A stretch of 48,257 bases of DNA, taken from assembly GCA_019112875.1 (NCBI GenBank), contig DXIO01000071.1, positions 1-48,257 on the forward strand, given 5' to 3'. The notes below the pieces were generated by a model that saw only the letters and a list, made by a program, of their open reading frames with translations, did not search any database and was not told where the DNA came from. Source of the stretch: Candidatus Aquabacterium excrementipullorum (GTDB taxonomy: Bacteria > Pseudomonadota > Gammaproteobacteria > Burkholderiales > Burkholderiaceae_C). Made by a program: the position numbers and the translations under genes. Shown in pieces: positions 1 to 9,117 of the stretch (the first letter of the stretch is position 1; each line of letters starts with the position of its first letter).

Positions 1-201
1 CCTCAGTTCTACTTCCGTACGACGGACGTGACCGGTTCCATCGAGCTGCCCGCCGACAAGGAAATGGTCATGCCTGGCGACAACGTGTCGATCACCGTCA
101 AGCTGATCGCCCCGATCGCCATGGAAGAAGGTCTGCGCTTCGCCATCCGTGAAGGCGGTCGTACCGTCGGCGCCGGCGTCGTGGCCAAGATCCTCGACTG
201 A
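1..201 (+). CDS. tuf: Elongation factor Tu, C-terminal end (partial)
   Basis: Only the last 66 residues are present because the gene runs off the left edge. The frame opens at base 1 with [12 protein letters not shown] and ends [16 protein letters not shown], the near-invariant end of bacterial EF-Tu domain 3, which packs against aminoacyl-tRNA during delivery to the ribosome. It lies 72 bases upstream of rpsJ, the usual tuf-rpsJ order at the end of the str operon in proteobacteria. A GC-rich hairpin separates the two genes. Identification is essentially certain; which of the usual two tuf copies this is cannot be told, though linkage to rpsJ matches the str-operon copy. Confidence 0.97.
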   Translation, partial: PQFYFRTTDVTGSIELPADKEMVMPGDNVSITVKLIAPIAMEEGLRFAIREGGRTVGAGVVAKILD

Positions 202-214
202 TCCGTGACGTGTT

Positions 215-260
215 CCCGCGGTCAGCCCTGACGGGCTGGTCGCGGGCTTGTTCTTTCTTG
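215..260 (+). terminator. Hairpin with T-rich tail between tuf and rpsJ
   Basis: CCCGCG at 215-220 pairs with CGCGGG at 241-246, and the inner CAGCC pairs with GGCTG, giving a long interrupted stem around a short loop. It is followed by a T-rich stretch (CTTGTTCTTTCTT). This looks like an intrinsic terminator or attenuator that would reduce read-through from tuf into rpsJ. Whether it terminates fully is not visible; no convincing new promoter was identified between it and rpsJ. Confidence 0.6.
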
Positions 261-273
261 CTTAGGAGCCGTC

Positions 274-588
274 ATGGCCGCCAATCAAAAGATCCGTATC
301 CGCCTGAAGGCGTTCGATTACAAGCTGATCGACCAGTCCTCGGCCGAGATCGTCGAAACCGCCAAGCGCACGGGCGCCATCGTCAAGGGCCCGGTGCCCC
401 TGCCGACGCGTCTGCAGCGTTTCGACATCCTGCGTTCGCCGCACGTCAACAAGACCTCGCGCGACCAGTTCGAAATCCGCACCCACCAGCGTCTGATGGA
501 CATCGTGGACCCGACCGACAAGACGGTCGACGCCCTGATGAAGCTCGACCTGCCGGCTGGCGTGGACGTCGAGATCAAGCTGCAGTGA
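274..588 (+). CDS. rpsJ: 30S ribosomal protein S10
   Basis: The 104-residue product begins [20 protein letters not shown] and contains the conserved [19 protein letters not shown] stretch of S10, a head protein of the 30S subunit that also acts as the NusE antitermination factor. Length is normal for the family. The ATG is preceded by AGGAG about six bases upstream. In nearly all bacteria rplC follows directly; here a terminator follows and rplC is 7.2 kb away, so rpsJ is transcriptionally grouped with tuf rather than with the S10 operon it normally heads. Confidence 0.98.
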   Translation: MAANQKIRIRLKAFDYKLIDQSSAEIVETAKRTGAIVKGPVPLPTRLQRFDILRSPHVNKTSRDQFEIRTHQRLMDIVDPTDKTVDALMKLDLPAGVDVEIKLQ

Positions 589-643
589 TGCAGCAGGCTG
601 ACGCACCAGGTGATTCAACCCGCCTGGTGTGACAAGCCAAAGA

Positions 644-670
644 AAAGGCCGCTCATCGAGCGGCCTTTTT
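644..670 (+). terminator. Rho-independent terminator after rpsJ
   Basis: AAAGGCCGCT and AGCGGCCTTTTT form a tight stem around CATCG with A-rich and T-rich flanks, so it can work on both strands. It lies between convergent rpsJ and the lipoprotein gene. A smaller inverted repeat, CACCAGG/CCTGGTG, lies just upstream at about 604-629. Confidence 0.85.
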
Positions 671-687
671 GCTGGGCGCTTGCCGCC

Positions 688-2523
688 TCAGTCCGTGCTG
701 TTGACGGGCGCCATGTAGATGTAGTTGGTCATGATGTCGCGCAGGCCGGCATCGTGTGTTTCAACGCGGATTTCCTTGCGCTGGAAGCCGCCGCTCGGTG
801 TGCTCAGCGAGAAGCTGCGGCTGATCGTGCCGTTGCTGCTGGGGATGAGATCCGCATCGGCCGACACCGTGCCGCCGGAATAGGTCTGCGCCGCGTAGAT
901 CCAGGCGATGTAGGCCGGGTTGATGTTGCTGGCCGAGACCGTGGGTGAGAGGCTGTCATCTGACACGAAGGCGGCGAAGGTGGCCGGCGACGTGATGGCG
1001 GGCAGGGCGCTGGAGTTGGCCAGCTCGGCCAGCGTCATCGGGCGGGCGCCCACGCTGTTGCGGTAGGTGCCGTTCTTGCCGTACCACGTGAGGACGACGT
1101 CATTGCTGCTGTACATCGTCATCGTGTAGGTGGCGTTGTTCGGGATCGCCGCGATCTGCGTGTCCGTCAGGCCTGCCGTGTTCACGCCCTGGCAGCTGTT
1201 GGCCAGTTGGTACCACGTGTCACCCGAGCCGACCGAACCGTCGATCAGCCAGGGGCCGCCACCGTCGGGGCGGGCGTAGCGCACGCCGTCCTCTGGCAGG
1301 CCCGGGCCGGTCACCACGATGTAGCTGATGGCGGCGCTGTTGTCGCTGTCCAGATCCTCGATCCAGAACTCGAGGCCGGTGCCGGCGCAGCTGACGGACG
1401 CGTTGCTTCCTTGCTGGTACACCGTGCGTGTGATGTGGACGTTGGCCGAGGCATCGAGCACGCGCTGGTCGCCATGGAGCTTCCAGGTGCCGCTGATGCG
1501 CCTGATCTTGAAGTGCTGCAGCTGGTTGATGACCACGCCGGTGCCGTTCTTGACGAGCAGGCTCACGTCGGCGACGGGCGAGCTTGAATCGGTCGTGTAG
1601 TCGATGCTGTGGACGGTGACGTCGGTGAACTGCAGGCCGACGTTGTTGCTGTCACCTGCCAGTTCGGAGGCGAAGGCGTTGCGGTCCGAATCGGCCAGTG
1701 CGAAACCGCCGCTGAGGTGGCTCTTGATGGCAGTTTCGGTGGGCAGGCCGTTCTTGAACTCCGCCGAGAAGCTGGCCAGCGCGGCGCGGATCAGGGGGAT
1801 GTCGTCCGAGGCCGCGTTCAGGTTGGTGGTGTCGCTCATCGTGGGCGGCGAGGTTTCCTGGGCCGCCGAGGTGGTGATGCTGTCGGTGATGCTTTCACTG
1901 GTCAGCACGTTGGTGAGCGTGGCGATGTTGGTGCTGGTGTCGTAGGACACGCTGATGGCGTCCAGTGCCTTGTCCAGCGCATCCTGCTGGGGGGTGAAAG
2001 CCGTGCGCAGCAGGTCGGTGGCCGCGTCCACACCCATGGCCTGCAGCACCGGCAGCAGCTTCTCCTTGAGCTTGGCGGCTTCGGTGGAGAGCTGCGTGGC
2101 GCTCAGGCCGCTGAAGCTGCCGCTGTCGAAGTAGTTCGAGGCGATCTGGCCGGCCACGTTCGAGAGGATGAGGTCGGTCAGCGGCGTGATGTTGATGTTG
2201 CCGTTGACATCGGCCGAGGTGGCGGCCGAGTGCACGACGTAGGTCGATCCGCCGGCCGTGCCCGAGGCGCGCAGCAGGAAGGGTGCGGTCAGGCCGCTCA
2301 CGTCCACGGTGTAGGCGCCGTTGCTGCCGATGCTGACCGTGCGGGTGACGCCGTTCGCATCCTTGACGGTCACGCTGCCGACCAGGGCCAGACCCGCTGC
2401 GGCCGTGCCGCTCAGGATGGCCGCGCCGCTGCCCGAGGCAGGCTTGTCGCCGCCACCCCCGCCTCCGCAAGCGGCGATCAGCAGGGATGCGGCGAGCGCG
2501 CTGGTCATCAACCGGAACTTCAT
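688..2523 (-). CDS. Large putative outer-membrane lipoprotein, unknown function
   Basis: The 611-residue product starts with a lipoprotein signal peptide: a charged N-terminus, a hydrophobic core and the lipobox LIAAC with acylated Cys19, followed by a glycine-rich linker (GGGGGG). The next roughly 90 residues resemble a carboxypeptidase-regulatory-like or Ig-like beta domain (TVKDANGVTRTVSIGSNGAY). The rest is serine/threonine-rich with no motif I recognise. The ATG has AAGGAAGG upstream. The gene sits alone between rpsJ and the FtrA-like regulator, inside the break in the ribosomal operon. Cell-envelope location is well supported; function is unknown. Confidence 0.8.
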   Translation of the reverse strand: MKFRLMTSALAASLLIAACGGGGGGDKPASGSGAAILSGTAAAGLALVGSVTVKDANGVTRTVSIGSNGAYTVDVSGLTAPFLLRASGTAGGSTYVVHSAATSADVNGNINITPLTDLILSNVAGQIASNYFDSGSFSGLSATQLSTEAAKLKEKLLPVLQAMGVDAATDLLRTAFTPQQDALDKALDAISVSYDTSTNIATLTNVLTSESITDSITTSAAQETSPPTMSDTTNLNAASDDIPLIRAALASFSAEFKNGLPTETAIKSHLSGGFALADSDRNAFASELAGDSNNVGLQFTDVTVHSIDYTTDSSSPVADVSLLVKNGTGVVINQLQHFKIRRISGTWKLHGDQRVLDASANVHITRTVYQQGSNASVSCAGTGLEFWIEDLDSDNSAAISYIVVTGPGLPEDGVRYARPDGGGPWLIDGSVGSGDTWYQLANSCQGVNTAGLTDTQIAAIPNNATYTMTMYSSNDVVLTWYGKNGTYRNSVGARPMTLAELANSSALPAITSPATFAAFVSDDSLSPTVSASNINPAYIAWIYAAQTYSGGTVSADADLIPSSNGTISRSFSLSTPSGGFQRKEIRVETHDAGLRDIMTNYIYMAPVNSTD

Positions 2524-2648
2524 GATTTGGGCCTTCCTTGGTGTGCCGCTTGTGTGACGTCACGGTGCGGCGTGTGATTGGAAGACCTGATATCGGTCAG
2601 GGGTAAGCCGGGCTGTAGTCAGTTTCCGTTTAGGCCGTTTGTGTCTTG

Positions 2649-2670
2649 GAAAGCAGCGTTTTCCGCTGCT
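2649..2670 (-). terminator. Hairpin at the end of the FtrA-like gene
   Basis: AGCAGCG and CGCTGCT form a 7-bp perfect stem around a 5-base loop, directly abutting the stop codon of the regulator gene. On the minus strand it is followed by TTTCC. It is a plausible weak intrinsic terminator; the short T tract lowers confidence. Confidence 0.45.
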
Positions 2671-3659
2671 CAGGCCAGCGCTGGCTGCCCCGGCGTGCCC
2701 TGTCGCAAGGTGCGTCGGTAGTCGGACGGGCTCAGGCCGGCGATGCGCCTGAAGTGCCGGCGGAACGATTGCTCCGAGGCGAAGCCCGTGCGTTCGCCCA
2801 CGGACGACAGCGCGCTGTGCGGCACCTCCAGGAACTGGCGCGCCAGGAAGACGCGCTCGCGGATCAGCCATTCGTAAGGCGACAGCCCCGTGGCCTCCAG
2901 GAACTGGCGTTGCAGGGTGCGCTTGCTCATCGCGGCGCGGGCGGCCATCGAGTCCAGCGTGTGGGGTTCGTGCAGGTGCGCGCGCAGCCAGTCCATCAGC
3001 GCGCTCAGGCGGCGTTGCTCGTCCGGCGGCACGGGGCGCGACACGATCTGTGCCTGCGCGCCGTGGCGGTGCGGCGGCATCACCAGGCGTTGCGCGACCA
3101 CGTTGGCCACCTTGTCGCCGCGATCGCGCGCTACCAGGTGCAGCAGCATGTCCAGCCCGGCGGCCGATCCGGCGGAGGTGAGGATGCGGCCTTCGTCCAC
3201 GTAGAGCGCGTCGGGTTCCAGCCGCACGCGCGGGAAGTGCTGCTGCAGGCGTTCGGTCAGGCGCCAGTGCGTGGTGGCGCGGCGGTCGTCGAGCAGGCCG
3301 GCCCAGCCCAGCACGAAGGCGCCCGAGCAGATGGAACACACGCGGGCGCCGCGTGCATGGGCCGCACGCAGCTTGGCCAGCAGGGCTTCCGGCGGTGGCT
3401 CGTCCGGATCGCGCCATCCGGGCACGACGATGGTGTCGGCCTGGTCCAGCAGGTCCAGCGTGTGCGGTGCATCCACGCGGATGCCGCCGGTGGCGCGCAA
3501 TGGCCCGGGCTCGATGGCGCACACGGTGAAGTGGTACCAGGGGCCATCGATCTCGGGCCGCGACAGCGCGAACACCTCGGTCGTGCAGCCGAATTCAAAG
3601 GTGCCCATGCGGTCGTAGGCCAGGGCCACGACCAGGTGGCGGTCATCCGGATTCTTCAT
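2670..3659 (-). CDS. ftrA: GlxA/FtrA-type AraC-family transcriptional regulator
   Basis: The product is 329 residues from MKNPDDRHLVVALAYDRMG. The N-terminal half has the class I amidotransferase-like (DJ-1/PfpI) fold of the GlxA subfamily: DTIVVPGW, then VCSICSGAFVLGWAGLLDDRRATTHW, and PDALYVDEGRILTSAGSAAG. The last 100 residues carry two AraC-type helix-turn-helix motifs (TLDSMAARAAMSKRTLQRQF and the FASEQSFRRHFRRIAGLSP region). The FtrA name rests on overall resemblance. An in-frame upstream start would add 48 residues with no family similarity, so I use the internal ATG. It is divergent from the TonB receptor/PLP-enzyme pair and is a natural candidate to control it, but no operator was identified. 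Confidence 0.85.
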   Translation of the reverse strand: MKNPDDRHLVVALAYDRMGTFEFGCTTEVFALSRPEIDGPWYHFTVCAIEPGPLRATGGIRVDAPHTLDLLDQADTIVVPGWRDPDEPPPEALLAKLRAAHARGARVCSICSGAFVLGWAGLLDDRRATTHWRLTERLQQHFPRVRLEPDALYVDEGRILTSAGSAAGLDMLLHLVARDRGDKVANVVAQRLVMPPHRHGAQAQIVSRPVPPDEQRRLSALMDWLRAHLHEPHTLDSMAARAAMSKRTLQRQFLEATGLSPYEWLIRERVFLARQFLEVPHSALSSVGERTGFASEQSFRRHFRRIAGLSPSDYRRTLRQGTPGQPALA

Positions 3660-3775
3660 GTCGTTATGAGCCTTTTCTCCCGTGGCGCGAAGTGATCGGA
3701 GCTTGTCCACGGCGGTGATTTCTTTCGCTTGGCGCTCATTTGACAATGCCTCGCAATGCTTTACGAGGAAGAAAA

Positions 3776-6232
3776 ATGAATGCGAACATGCGTAGGGTGG
3801 CAATGGCCGCAGGACTGGTGGCCACAGGCGCGGTGATGGGCTTGACGCCGATCGCGGCGGCGGCCCAGGCGGCTGCCCAGGGGGGCGCGGAAGAACTCGA
3901 CACGGTCGTCGTGCGCACCGGCACGCGCCTGACGGGATTGAAGGCCGAGGACAGCCCGGCCCCGGTGCAGGTGCTCGACGGCAGCGCGCTGCAGCGCACG
4001 GGCCAGGCCGACGTGGTGCAGTCGCTCACGCAGATCCTGCCCTCCTTCACCTCCGATGCGAAGGGCGGCGACGCGTCGGCCCTCACCACGGCGGCGCGGC
4101 TGCGCGGGCTCAGTCCCAACCACACGCTGGTGCTGATCAACGGCAAGCGCCGCCATGGCACCTCGAACCTCAACGTGTCGGGCAGCGCCTTCCAGGGCGG
4201 TGCGGCGGCCGACCTGGGTCTGATCCCCGCCTCGGCCATCGAGCGCATCGAGGTGCTGCAGGATGGCGCGGCCGCGCAGTACGGCTCGGACGCCATCGCC
4301 GGCGTGGTCAACATCATCCTGAAGAAATCGGCGCAGGGCGGCAGCGCCTCGGCCACCGTGGGCAACTATGGCGAAGGCGATGGGCGCACGGGCATCCTGA
4401 GTGCGAACCTGGGCCTCAAGCCCGCGCAAGATGCCTACATCAACCTCACGGCCGAGGCCAAGGACCGCCAGCACAGCGACCGCAGCGACCTGGATGCGCG
4501 CTTTGTGCCGCCCTACCTGGGCAGCAGCAACGCGGCCGTCACGCAGGTGCCCGGCTACCCCTATGTGAACCACACCTTCGGCGATCCGATCATCCGCCAA
4601 CAGGCATTCACGGCCAATGCCGGCATCGCGCTCACCGGCGGCACCGAGCTCTACAGCGTGCTCACCTACGCCCACAAGTACGCGGCGGCCATCCAGAACT
4701 ACCGCGGGCCGTCCACCGCGCCAGGCTTCTACCCACTGGGCTTCAGCCCGGTCGAGACGCACGACGAGGACGACCACGCCGTCACCCTCGGCCTCAAGGG
4801 CGAGGTCTTCGGCGCGTGGCGCTACGACCTGGCCACCTCGTACGGCCGTGACCGCGCCATCGTCGGCAACGTCGATTCGATGAACGTGCAGCTGTACAAG
4901 GACACCGGTACCTCGCCCACGCACTTCTACGAGGGCTACCTGGAGGCTTCGCAGGCCACCACCAACCTGGACATCAACCGGGATGTCGATATTGGCTGGG
5001 CCACGCCGCTGAACATCGCCTTCGGTGCCGAGTACCGCCAGGATGCCTACGCCATCGGCCAGGGCGACGCGGCTTCCTACTACCGCGGTGGCGCGGCGGC
5101 CTTCCCGGGCTACACCCCCACCGATGCCGGGCGCCACCGCCGCAACAGCCAGGCGCTGTATGTCGACCTGGCCGGCTCGCCGATCGACAAGCTCCAGCTC
5201 GACGCCGCCGTGCGCGCCGAGCACTACAGCGATGCGGGCGGCGCCACGGTCGGCAAGCTCACCGGCCGCTATGAGGTGCAGCCCGCGCTGGCCGTGCGCG
5301 GCACCGTGAGCACGGGCTTTCGCGCACCGACGCTGGCCGAGAGCTACTACTCCGCCACCTCGGTCTCGCCGACCACGGCCTCGATCATCCTGCCCTCGGC
5401 GTCGGCCGCCGCACGACTGCTGGGTGTCGATCAGCTCAAGCCCGAGAAATCCACCAACCTGAGCCTGGGCCTGGTCGCCAAGCCGGCGGCGCGCGTCACG
5501 GCCTCGGTCGATGTCTACCGCATCGACATCAAGGACCGCATCCTGCAAAGCGGCACCTTGTACGGCATCCGCGACGGCGTGACGCAATCGTCCGTCGTCA
5601 ATTCGGCCATCGCGGCCAATGGCAGCGTGCTGCCCAGCGGCATCACCTCGTCGGGTGTGTCCGTCTATTCCAATGCGGCCGACACCCGCAACACCGGCCT
5701 GGACGTGGTGTTCACCTACGCCGATACCTACGCCGGCTGGGGCTCGGTCGACTGGACGGCCGCCTTCAACTACAACAAGGTCAAGGTGACGGACCAGGCC
5801 GCGACACCCGCCGTGATCGGCGGACAGGTGCTGCTGGACCGTGCCGCACGCAGCTACCTGGAAGACGCCTCGCCGCGCTTCCGCCTCAACCTGGGCGCCC
5901 TGTGGAAGCTGGGCGACTGGACCATCAATGCCCGCGAGAACATCTTCGGCCCTTCGTCCTTCCAGGCGAGCATCGACGGCATCACCTATTACGAGAACCG
6001 CATCGACACCAAGTTCATCACCGACCTGGACGTGAACTACCGCTTCTCCAAGACCTGGTCGCTGTCGGTGGGCGCGAACAACCTGTTCAACACCTACCCG
6101 GACAAGCTCAATGGCGATTACCGCGAGGCCCTGAACAAGGCCGGTCGGCAGAACGTGGCCGTCTACCCCTCCTACTCGCCCTTTGGCATCAATGGCGGCT
6201 TCTACTATGCGCGGCTCAACGCCACCTTCTGA
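3776..6232 (+). CDS. TonB-dependent outer-membrane receptor
   Basis: The 818-residue protein has a signal peptide (MNANMRRVAMAAGLVATGAV... ending near AAAAQA), a plug domain with the typical tail AAAQYGSDAIAGVVNIILK, and a long beta-barrel ending [12 protein letters not shown] with a C-terminal Phe as expected for BAM insertion. Such receptors import iron-siderophores, vitamins or other scarce ligands using the TonB system. The ATG at 3776 has GAGGAAG just upstream; two upstream in-frame starts lack this. Its stop overlaps the start of the downstream Tat-exported PLP enzyme by 26 bases, so the two are translationally coupled. The ligand cannot be told from sequence. Confidence 0.92.
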   Translation: MNANMRRVAMAAGLVATGAVMGLTPIAAAAQAAAQGGAEELDTVVVRTGTRLTGLKAEDSPAPVQVLDGSALQRTGQADVVQSLTQILPSFTSDAKGGDASALTTAARLRGLSPNHTLVLINGKRRHGTSNLNVSGSAFQGGAAADLGLIPASAIERIEVLQDGAAAQYGSDAIAGVVNIILKKSAQGGSASATVGNYGEGDGRTGILSANLGLKPAQDAYINLTAEAKDRQHSDRSDLDARFVPPYLGSSNAAVTQVPGYPYVNHTFGDPIIRQQAFTANAGIALTGGTELYSVLTYAHKYAAAIQNYRGPSTAPGFYPLGFSPVETHDEDDHAVTLGLKGEVFGAWRYDLATSYGRDRAIVGNVDSMNVQLYKDTGTSPTHFYEGYLEASQATTNLDINRDVDIGWATPLNIAFGAEYRQDAYAIGQGDAASYYRGGAAAFPGYTPTDAGRHRRNSQALYVDLAGSPIDKLQLDAAVRAEHYSDAGGATVGKLTGRYEVQPALAVRGTVSTGFRAPTLAESYYSATSVSPTTASIILPSASAAARLLGVDQLKPEKSTNLSLGLVAKPAARVTASVDVYRIDIKDRILQSGTLYGIRDGVTQSSVVNSAIAANGSVLPSGITSSGVSVYSNAADTRNTGLDVVFTYADTYAGWGSVDWTAAFNYNKVKVTDQAATPAVIGGQVLLDRAARSYLEDASPRFRLNLGALWKLGDWTINARENIFGPSSFQASIDGITYYENRIDTKFITDLDVNYRFSKTWSLSVGANNLFNTYPDKLNGDYREALNKAGRQNVAVYPSYSPFGINGGFYYARLNATF

Positions 6233-7571
6233 CGACCCGGCCGGCGCGCCCGTCGGGTCCACCACACCGGCGCTGCCGCCCCGCCGGCAGGCCTTGCGCC
6301 ACGCGCTCGGCCTGGGCGTGGCCGCCATGGGCGCGTCGGCGGCGCATGCCGCCCCGCCCGCTGGTTCGCCCGCCGACGTGGCCCGCGACGAGGCCTACTG
6401 GTCGCGCGTGGCGGCGCTCTACCGCCTCGACCCCTCCGTGACCAACCTGGAGAACGGCTTCTACGGCATCATGGCCCGCCCCGTGCTGGCCCGCTATCAG
6501 CAGCACATCGAGGCGCTGAACCTGCGCAACTCGCTCTACCTGCGCCAGGACTACGCACGCGACGCCGAGCAGGTGCGCACCCGCGTGGCCGCCGCCGTGG
6601 GCGCCACGCCCGGCGAGATCGCGCTCACCCGCGGTGCCACCGAAGCCCTGCAGAACCTGATCGTCAACTACCGGGGCCTGAAGACCGGCGACACCGTGCT
6701 CTATGCCGACCTGGACCACGACAGCGGCCAGTCCGCAGTCGACCACCTGGCCGCCCAGCGGGGCGCGCATGTCGCCAAGCTCGTCGTCCCCGAGCCGGCC
6801 ACCCACCAGCGCGTGATCGACGCCTACGCCGAAGCGCTCAAACGCCACCCGCGCACCCGCCTGCTGCTGCTCACCCACGTCAACAACAAGACCGGCCTGG
6901 TGCTGCCCGTGGCCGAGATCGCCAAGCTGGCCCGCCAGCGCGGTGTCGATGTGGTGCTGGACGCCGCCCATTCCTTCGGCCAGCTCGACTTCACCGTGGC
7001 CGACCTGGGCGTGGACTTCATCGCCTTCAACCTGCACAAGTGGATCGGCGCGCCGCTCGGCGTCGGCTTTCTCTATATACGCAAGGGCCGGCTGGACGCC
7101 ATCGCGCCCCACCTGGTCGATGCCGACGAGGCGCGCGGCCCGGACGACGTGCGCCGCCGCGTGCACAGCGGCACCACCAACACCGCCAATGTGCTCACGG
7201 TGCCCACCGCGCTCGACCTGCATCTGGCCCTGGGCGCCGCCCACAAGGAGGCGCGCGTCCGCTACCTGCGCGACCGCTGGGTGACGCAGGCCCGCGCCCT
7301 GGGCGGCATCGACATCCTCACACCCGACGATCCGCGCCTGGTCGCCGGCATCACCGGTTTCCGTCTGGCGGGAAAACCGGGCCGTGACGACAACCGCGCC
7401 GTCGCCACTGCCCTGCGCGAGCGCCACGGCATCTTCACCGTGGCCCGCGGGGGCCTGGCCTCGGGCGATGTGGTGCGCGTCACGCCCGCCCTCTTCACCC
7501 GCGCCGCCGACGTCGACCGCCTGGCCGAGGCGCTGCGCGACATCGTCGCCCGCCCACCTCGGGCGGCCTGA
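6207..7571 (+). CDS. Tat-exported class V aminotransferase-like PLP enzyme (PvdN-like)
   Basis: The 454-residue product starts with a Tat-type signal: twin arginines R26-R27 ([14 protein letters not shown]) followed by a hydrophobic stretch ending AAHA. The mature part is a class V aminotransferase / isopenicillin-N-epimerase-like fold: [29 protein letters not shown] with the PLP-binding Asp and His, and [12 protein letters not shown] with the Schiff-base Lys278. Tat export of a folded PLP enzyme recalls PvdN, the periplasmic enzyme that modifies the pyoverdine side chain. Together with the overlapping TonB receptor this suggests processing of an imported ligand in the periplasm. The fold is secure, the substrate is inference. 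A start slightly upstream (6183) is possible. Confidence 0.85.
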   Translation: MRGSTPPSDDPAGAPVGSTTPALPPRRQALRHALGLGVAAMGASAAHAAPPAGSPADVARDEAYWSRVAALYRLDPSVTNLENGFYGIMARPVLARYQQHIEALNLRNSLYLRQDYARDAEQVRTRVAAAVGATPGEIALTRGATEALQNLIVNYRGLKTGDTVLYADLDHDSGQSAVDHLAAQRGAHVAKLVVPEPATHQRVIDAYAEALKRHPRTRLLLLTHVNNKTGLVLPVAEIAKLARQRGVDVVLDAAHSFGQLDFTVADLGVDFIAFNLHKWIGAPLGVGFLYIRKGRLDAIAPHLVDADEARGPDDVRRRVHSGTTNTANVLTVPTALDLHLALGAAHKEARVRYLRDRWVTQARALGGIDILTPDDPRLVAGITGFRLAGKPGRDDNRAVATALRERHGIFTVARGGLASGDVVRVTPALFTRAADVDRLAEALRDIVARPPRAA

Positions 7572-7593
7572 GGCGCACACCCGCACACCGCGA

Positions 7594-7640
7594 CCGGCCT
7601 GCGCCATGCGCCAGGCCGGGCTGCATCATTTTTAAGCGCG
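7594..7640 (+). terminator. Terminator after the receptor/PLP-enzyme operon
   Basis: CCGGCCTGCGC and GCGCCAGGCCGG form a strong stem with one bulge around a 3-base loop (7594-7619), followed after a few bases by ATCATTTTT. It insulates the rplC promoter just downstream from the inserted operon. Confidence 0.65.
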
Positions 7641-7644
7641 ATGC

Positions 7645-7673
7645 TTGCGCCCTGTCTGCCGATCTGATAGGAT
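7645..7673 (+). promoter_or_regulatory. Sigma-70 promoter for the rplC operon
   Basis: A -35 box TTGCGC (7645-7650) and a -10 box TAGGAT (7668-7673) are separated by exactly 17 bases. The expected transcript would have a leader of about 140 bases before rplC, including a GGCCCC/GGGGCT hairpin directly upstream of the ribosome binding site (about 7793-7808). This replaces the promoter normally found upstream of rpsJ. Confidence 0.65.
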
Positions 7674-7819
7674 CGCAGGCTTTCCCGTATTGGGTGGATA
7701 GTCTATGGCCGCATGACGCAAGTCTGGTCAGGGCTGTTTGCCGGTGCAGGAAGCCCAATCACCCCGGCCAATCGTTGTCGGGATTGTGTAAAAGGCCCCA
7801 TAGGGGCTGGAGAAGAACC

Positions 7820-8494
7820 ATGAGTCTTAGCAATCGTCTCGGATTGCTGGGCCGCAAGGTGGGCATGATGCGCATCTACACAGACGACGGCGACGCCGTG
7901 CCTGTGACGGTGCTCGACGTGTCCAACAACCGCGTGACCCAGGTCAAAACCGTTGAGACCGACGGCTACACCGCTGTTCAGCTGGTGTTCGGTGCCCGCA
8001 AGGCATCGCGTGTGACCAAGCCAGAAGCTGGTCACCTGGCCAAGGCTGGCGTCGAAGCCGGCGAAATCAGCAAGGAATTCCGCGTGACCCCCGAGGTCGC
8101 CGCCGAGTACAAGGCTGGTGCAACCATTGCGCCCGCAGCCCTGTTCCAGGCCGGCCAGAAGATCGACGTGCAAGGCACCTCGATCGGTAAGGGCTTCACC
8201 GGAACCATCAAGCGCCACAACTTCGGTTCGCAGCGCGCCTCCCACGGTAACTCGCGTTCGCACAACGTTCCCGGCTCCATCTCGATGGCGCAGGATCCTG
8301 GCCGCGTGTTCCCCGGCAAGAAGATGTCGGGTCACCTGGGTGATGACACCGTGACCACGCAAAACCTGGACGTCGTGCGCGTTGACGAAGCCCGTCAACT
8401 GCTGCTGGTCCGTGGCGCCGTTCCCGGCTCCAAGGGTGGCTTCGTCACCGTGCGTCCGGCCGTCAAGGTCAAGATCAAGAAAGGAGCCCAGTGA
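7820..8494 (+). CDS. rplC: 50S ribosomal protein L3
   Basis: The 224-residue protein contains the L3 hallmarks [14 protein letters not shown] near the N-terminus and the [20 protein letters not shown] loop, followed by the region containing [16 protein letters not shown], which reaches toward the peptidyl-transferase centre. The ATG is preceded by GGAGAAG. An open frame extends 42 codons upstream but has no family similarity. It is now the first gene of the S10 operon here; rplD overlaps its stop by one base (TGATG). Confidence 0.98.
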   Translation: MSLSNRLGLLGRKVGMMRIYTDDGDAVPVTVLDVSNNRVTQVKTVETDGYTAVQLVFGARKASRVTKPEAGHLAKAGVEAGEISKEFRVTPEVAAEYKAGATIAPAALFQAGQKIDVQGTSIGKGFTGTIKRHNFGSQRASHGNSRSHNVPGSISMAQDPGRVFPGKKMSGHLGDDTVTTQNLDVVRVDEARQLLLVRGAVPGSKGGFVTVRPAVKVKIKKGAQ

Positions 8495-9117
8495 TGGCAC
8501 AGCTTGAGCTCCTGAACGAACAAGGTCAGGTCGCTTCGAAGATCGAAGCCTCCGACGACGTGTTCGGTCGCGAATACAACGAAGCCCTGGTGCACCAGGT
8601 GGTCGTGGCTTACCAAGCCAACGCCCGCCAAGGCACCCGCGCCCAGAAGGACCGCGAAACCGTCAAGCACACCACGAAGAAGCCGTGGCGTCAAAAGGGC
8701 ACGGGCCGCGCCCGTGCCGGTATGTCGTCCTCGCCGCTGTGGCGTGGGGGCGGTCGGATTTTCCCGAACAGCCCTGACGAGAACTTCACGCACAAGGTCA
8801 ACAAGAAGCAGTACCGCGCTGGCGTCGCTGCGATCTTCTCGCAGCTGGCCCGCGAAGGCCGCCTGGCAGTGATCGATCCGATCGTGCTGGAAGCGCCCAA
8901 GACCAAGCTGCTGGCCGCCAAGCTGAAGGCCCTTCAGCTCGACCACGTGCTGGTGATCGCCGAAGAAATCGACGAGAACCTGTTCCTGGCCGCGCGCAAC
9001 CTGCCCAACGTGCTGGTTGTCGAGCCCCGTTACGCCGATCCCCTGTCGCTGGTGCACTACAAGAAGGTGCTCGTGACCAAGGGTGCGATCGACAAGCTGC
9101 AGGAGTTGTTCGCATGA
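8494..9117 (+). CDS. rplD: 50S ribosomal protein L4
   Basis: The 207-residue product starts [12 protein letters not shown] and contains the conserved [14 protein letters not shown] loop that lines the peptide exit tunnel. In E. coli L4 also represses the S10 operon; whether it does so here, where the leader is different, is unknown. The ATG at 8494 overlaps the rplC stop, with AAGGAG eight bases upstream. A GTG one codon earlier is in frame but less likely. Confidence 0.98.
   Translation: MAQLELLNEQGQVASKIEASDDVFGREYNEALVHQVVVAYQANARQGTRAQKDRETVKHTTKKPWRQKGTGRARAGMSSSPLWRGGGRIFPNSPDENFTHKVNKKQYRAGVAAIFSQLAREGRLAVIDPIVLEAPKTKLLAAKLKALQLDHVLVIAEEIDENLFLAARNLPNVLVVEPRYADPLSLVHYKKVLVTKGAIDKLQELFA

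Noticed and set aside
2554..2563. GTGACGTCAC, a 10-base palindrome upstream of the lipoprotein gene
   Set aside because: Short palindromes of this size are expected by chance and nothing else supports a regulator.
3740..3767. TTGACA with TACGAG as a promoter for the TonB receptor
   Set aside because: The -10 match is poor and the start of transcription would fall in or beyond the ribosome binding site.
3761..6328. An 855-codon open frame opposite the TonB receptor
   Set aside because: Shadow of the receptor gene; no motif or signal sequence.
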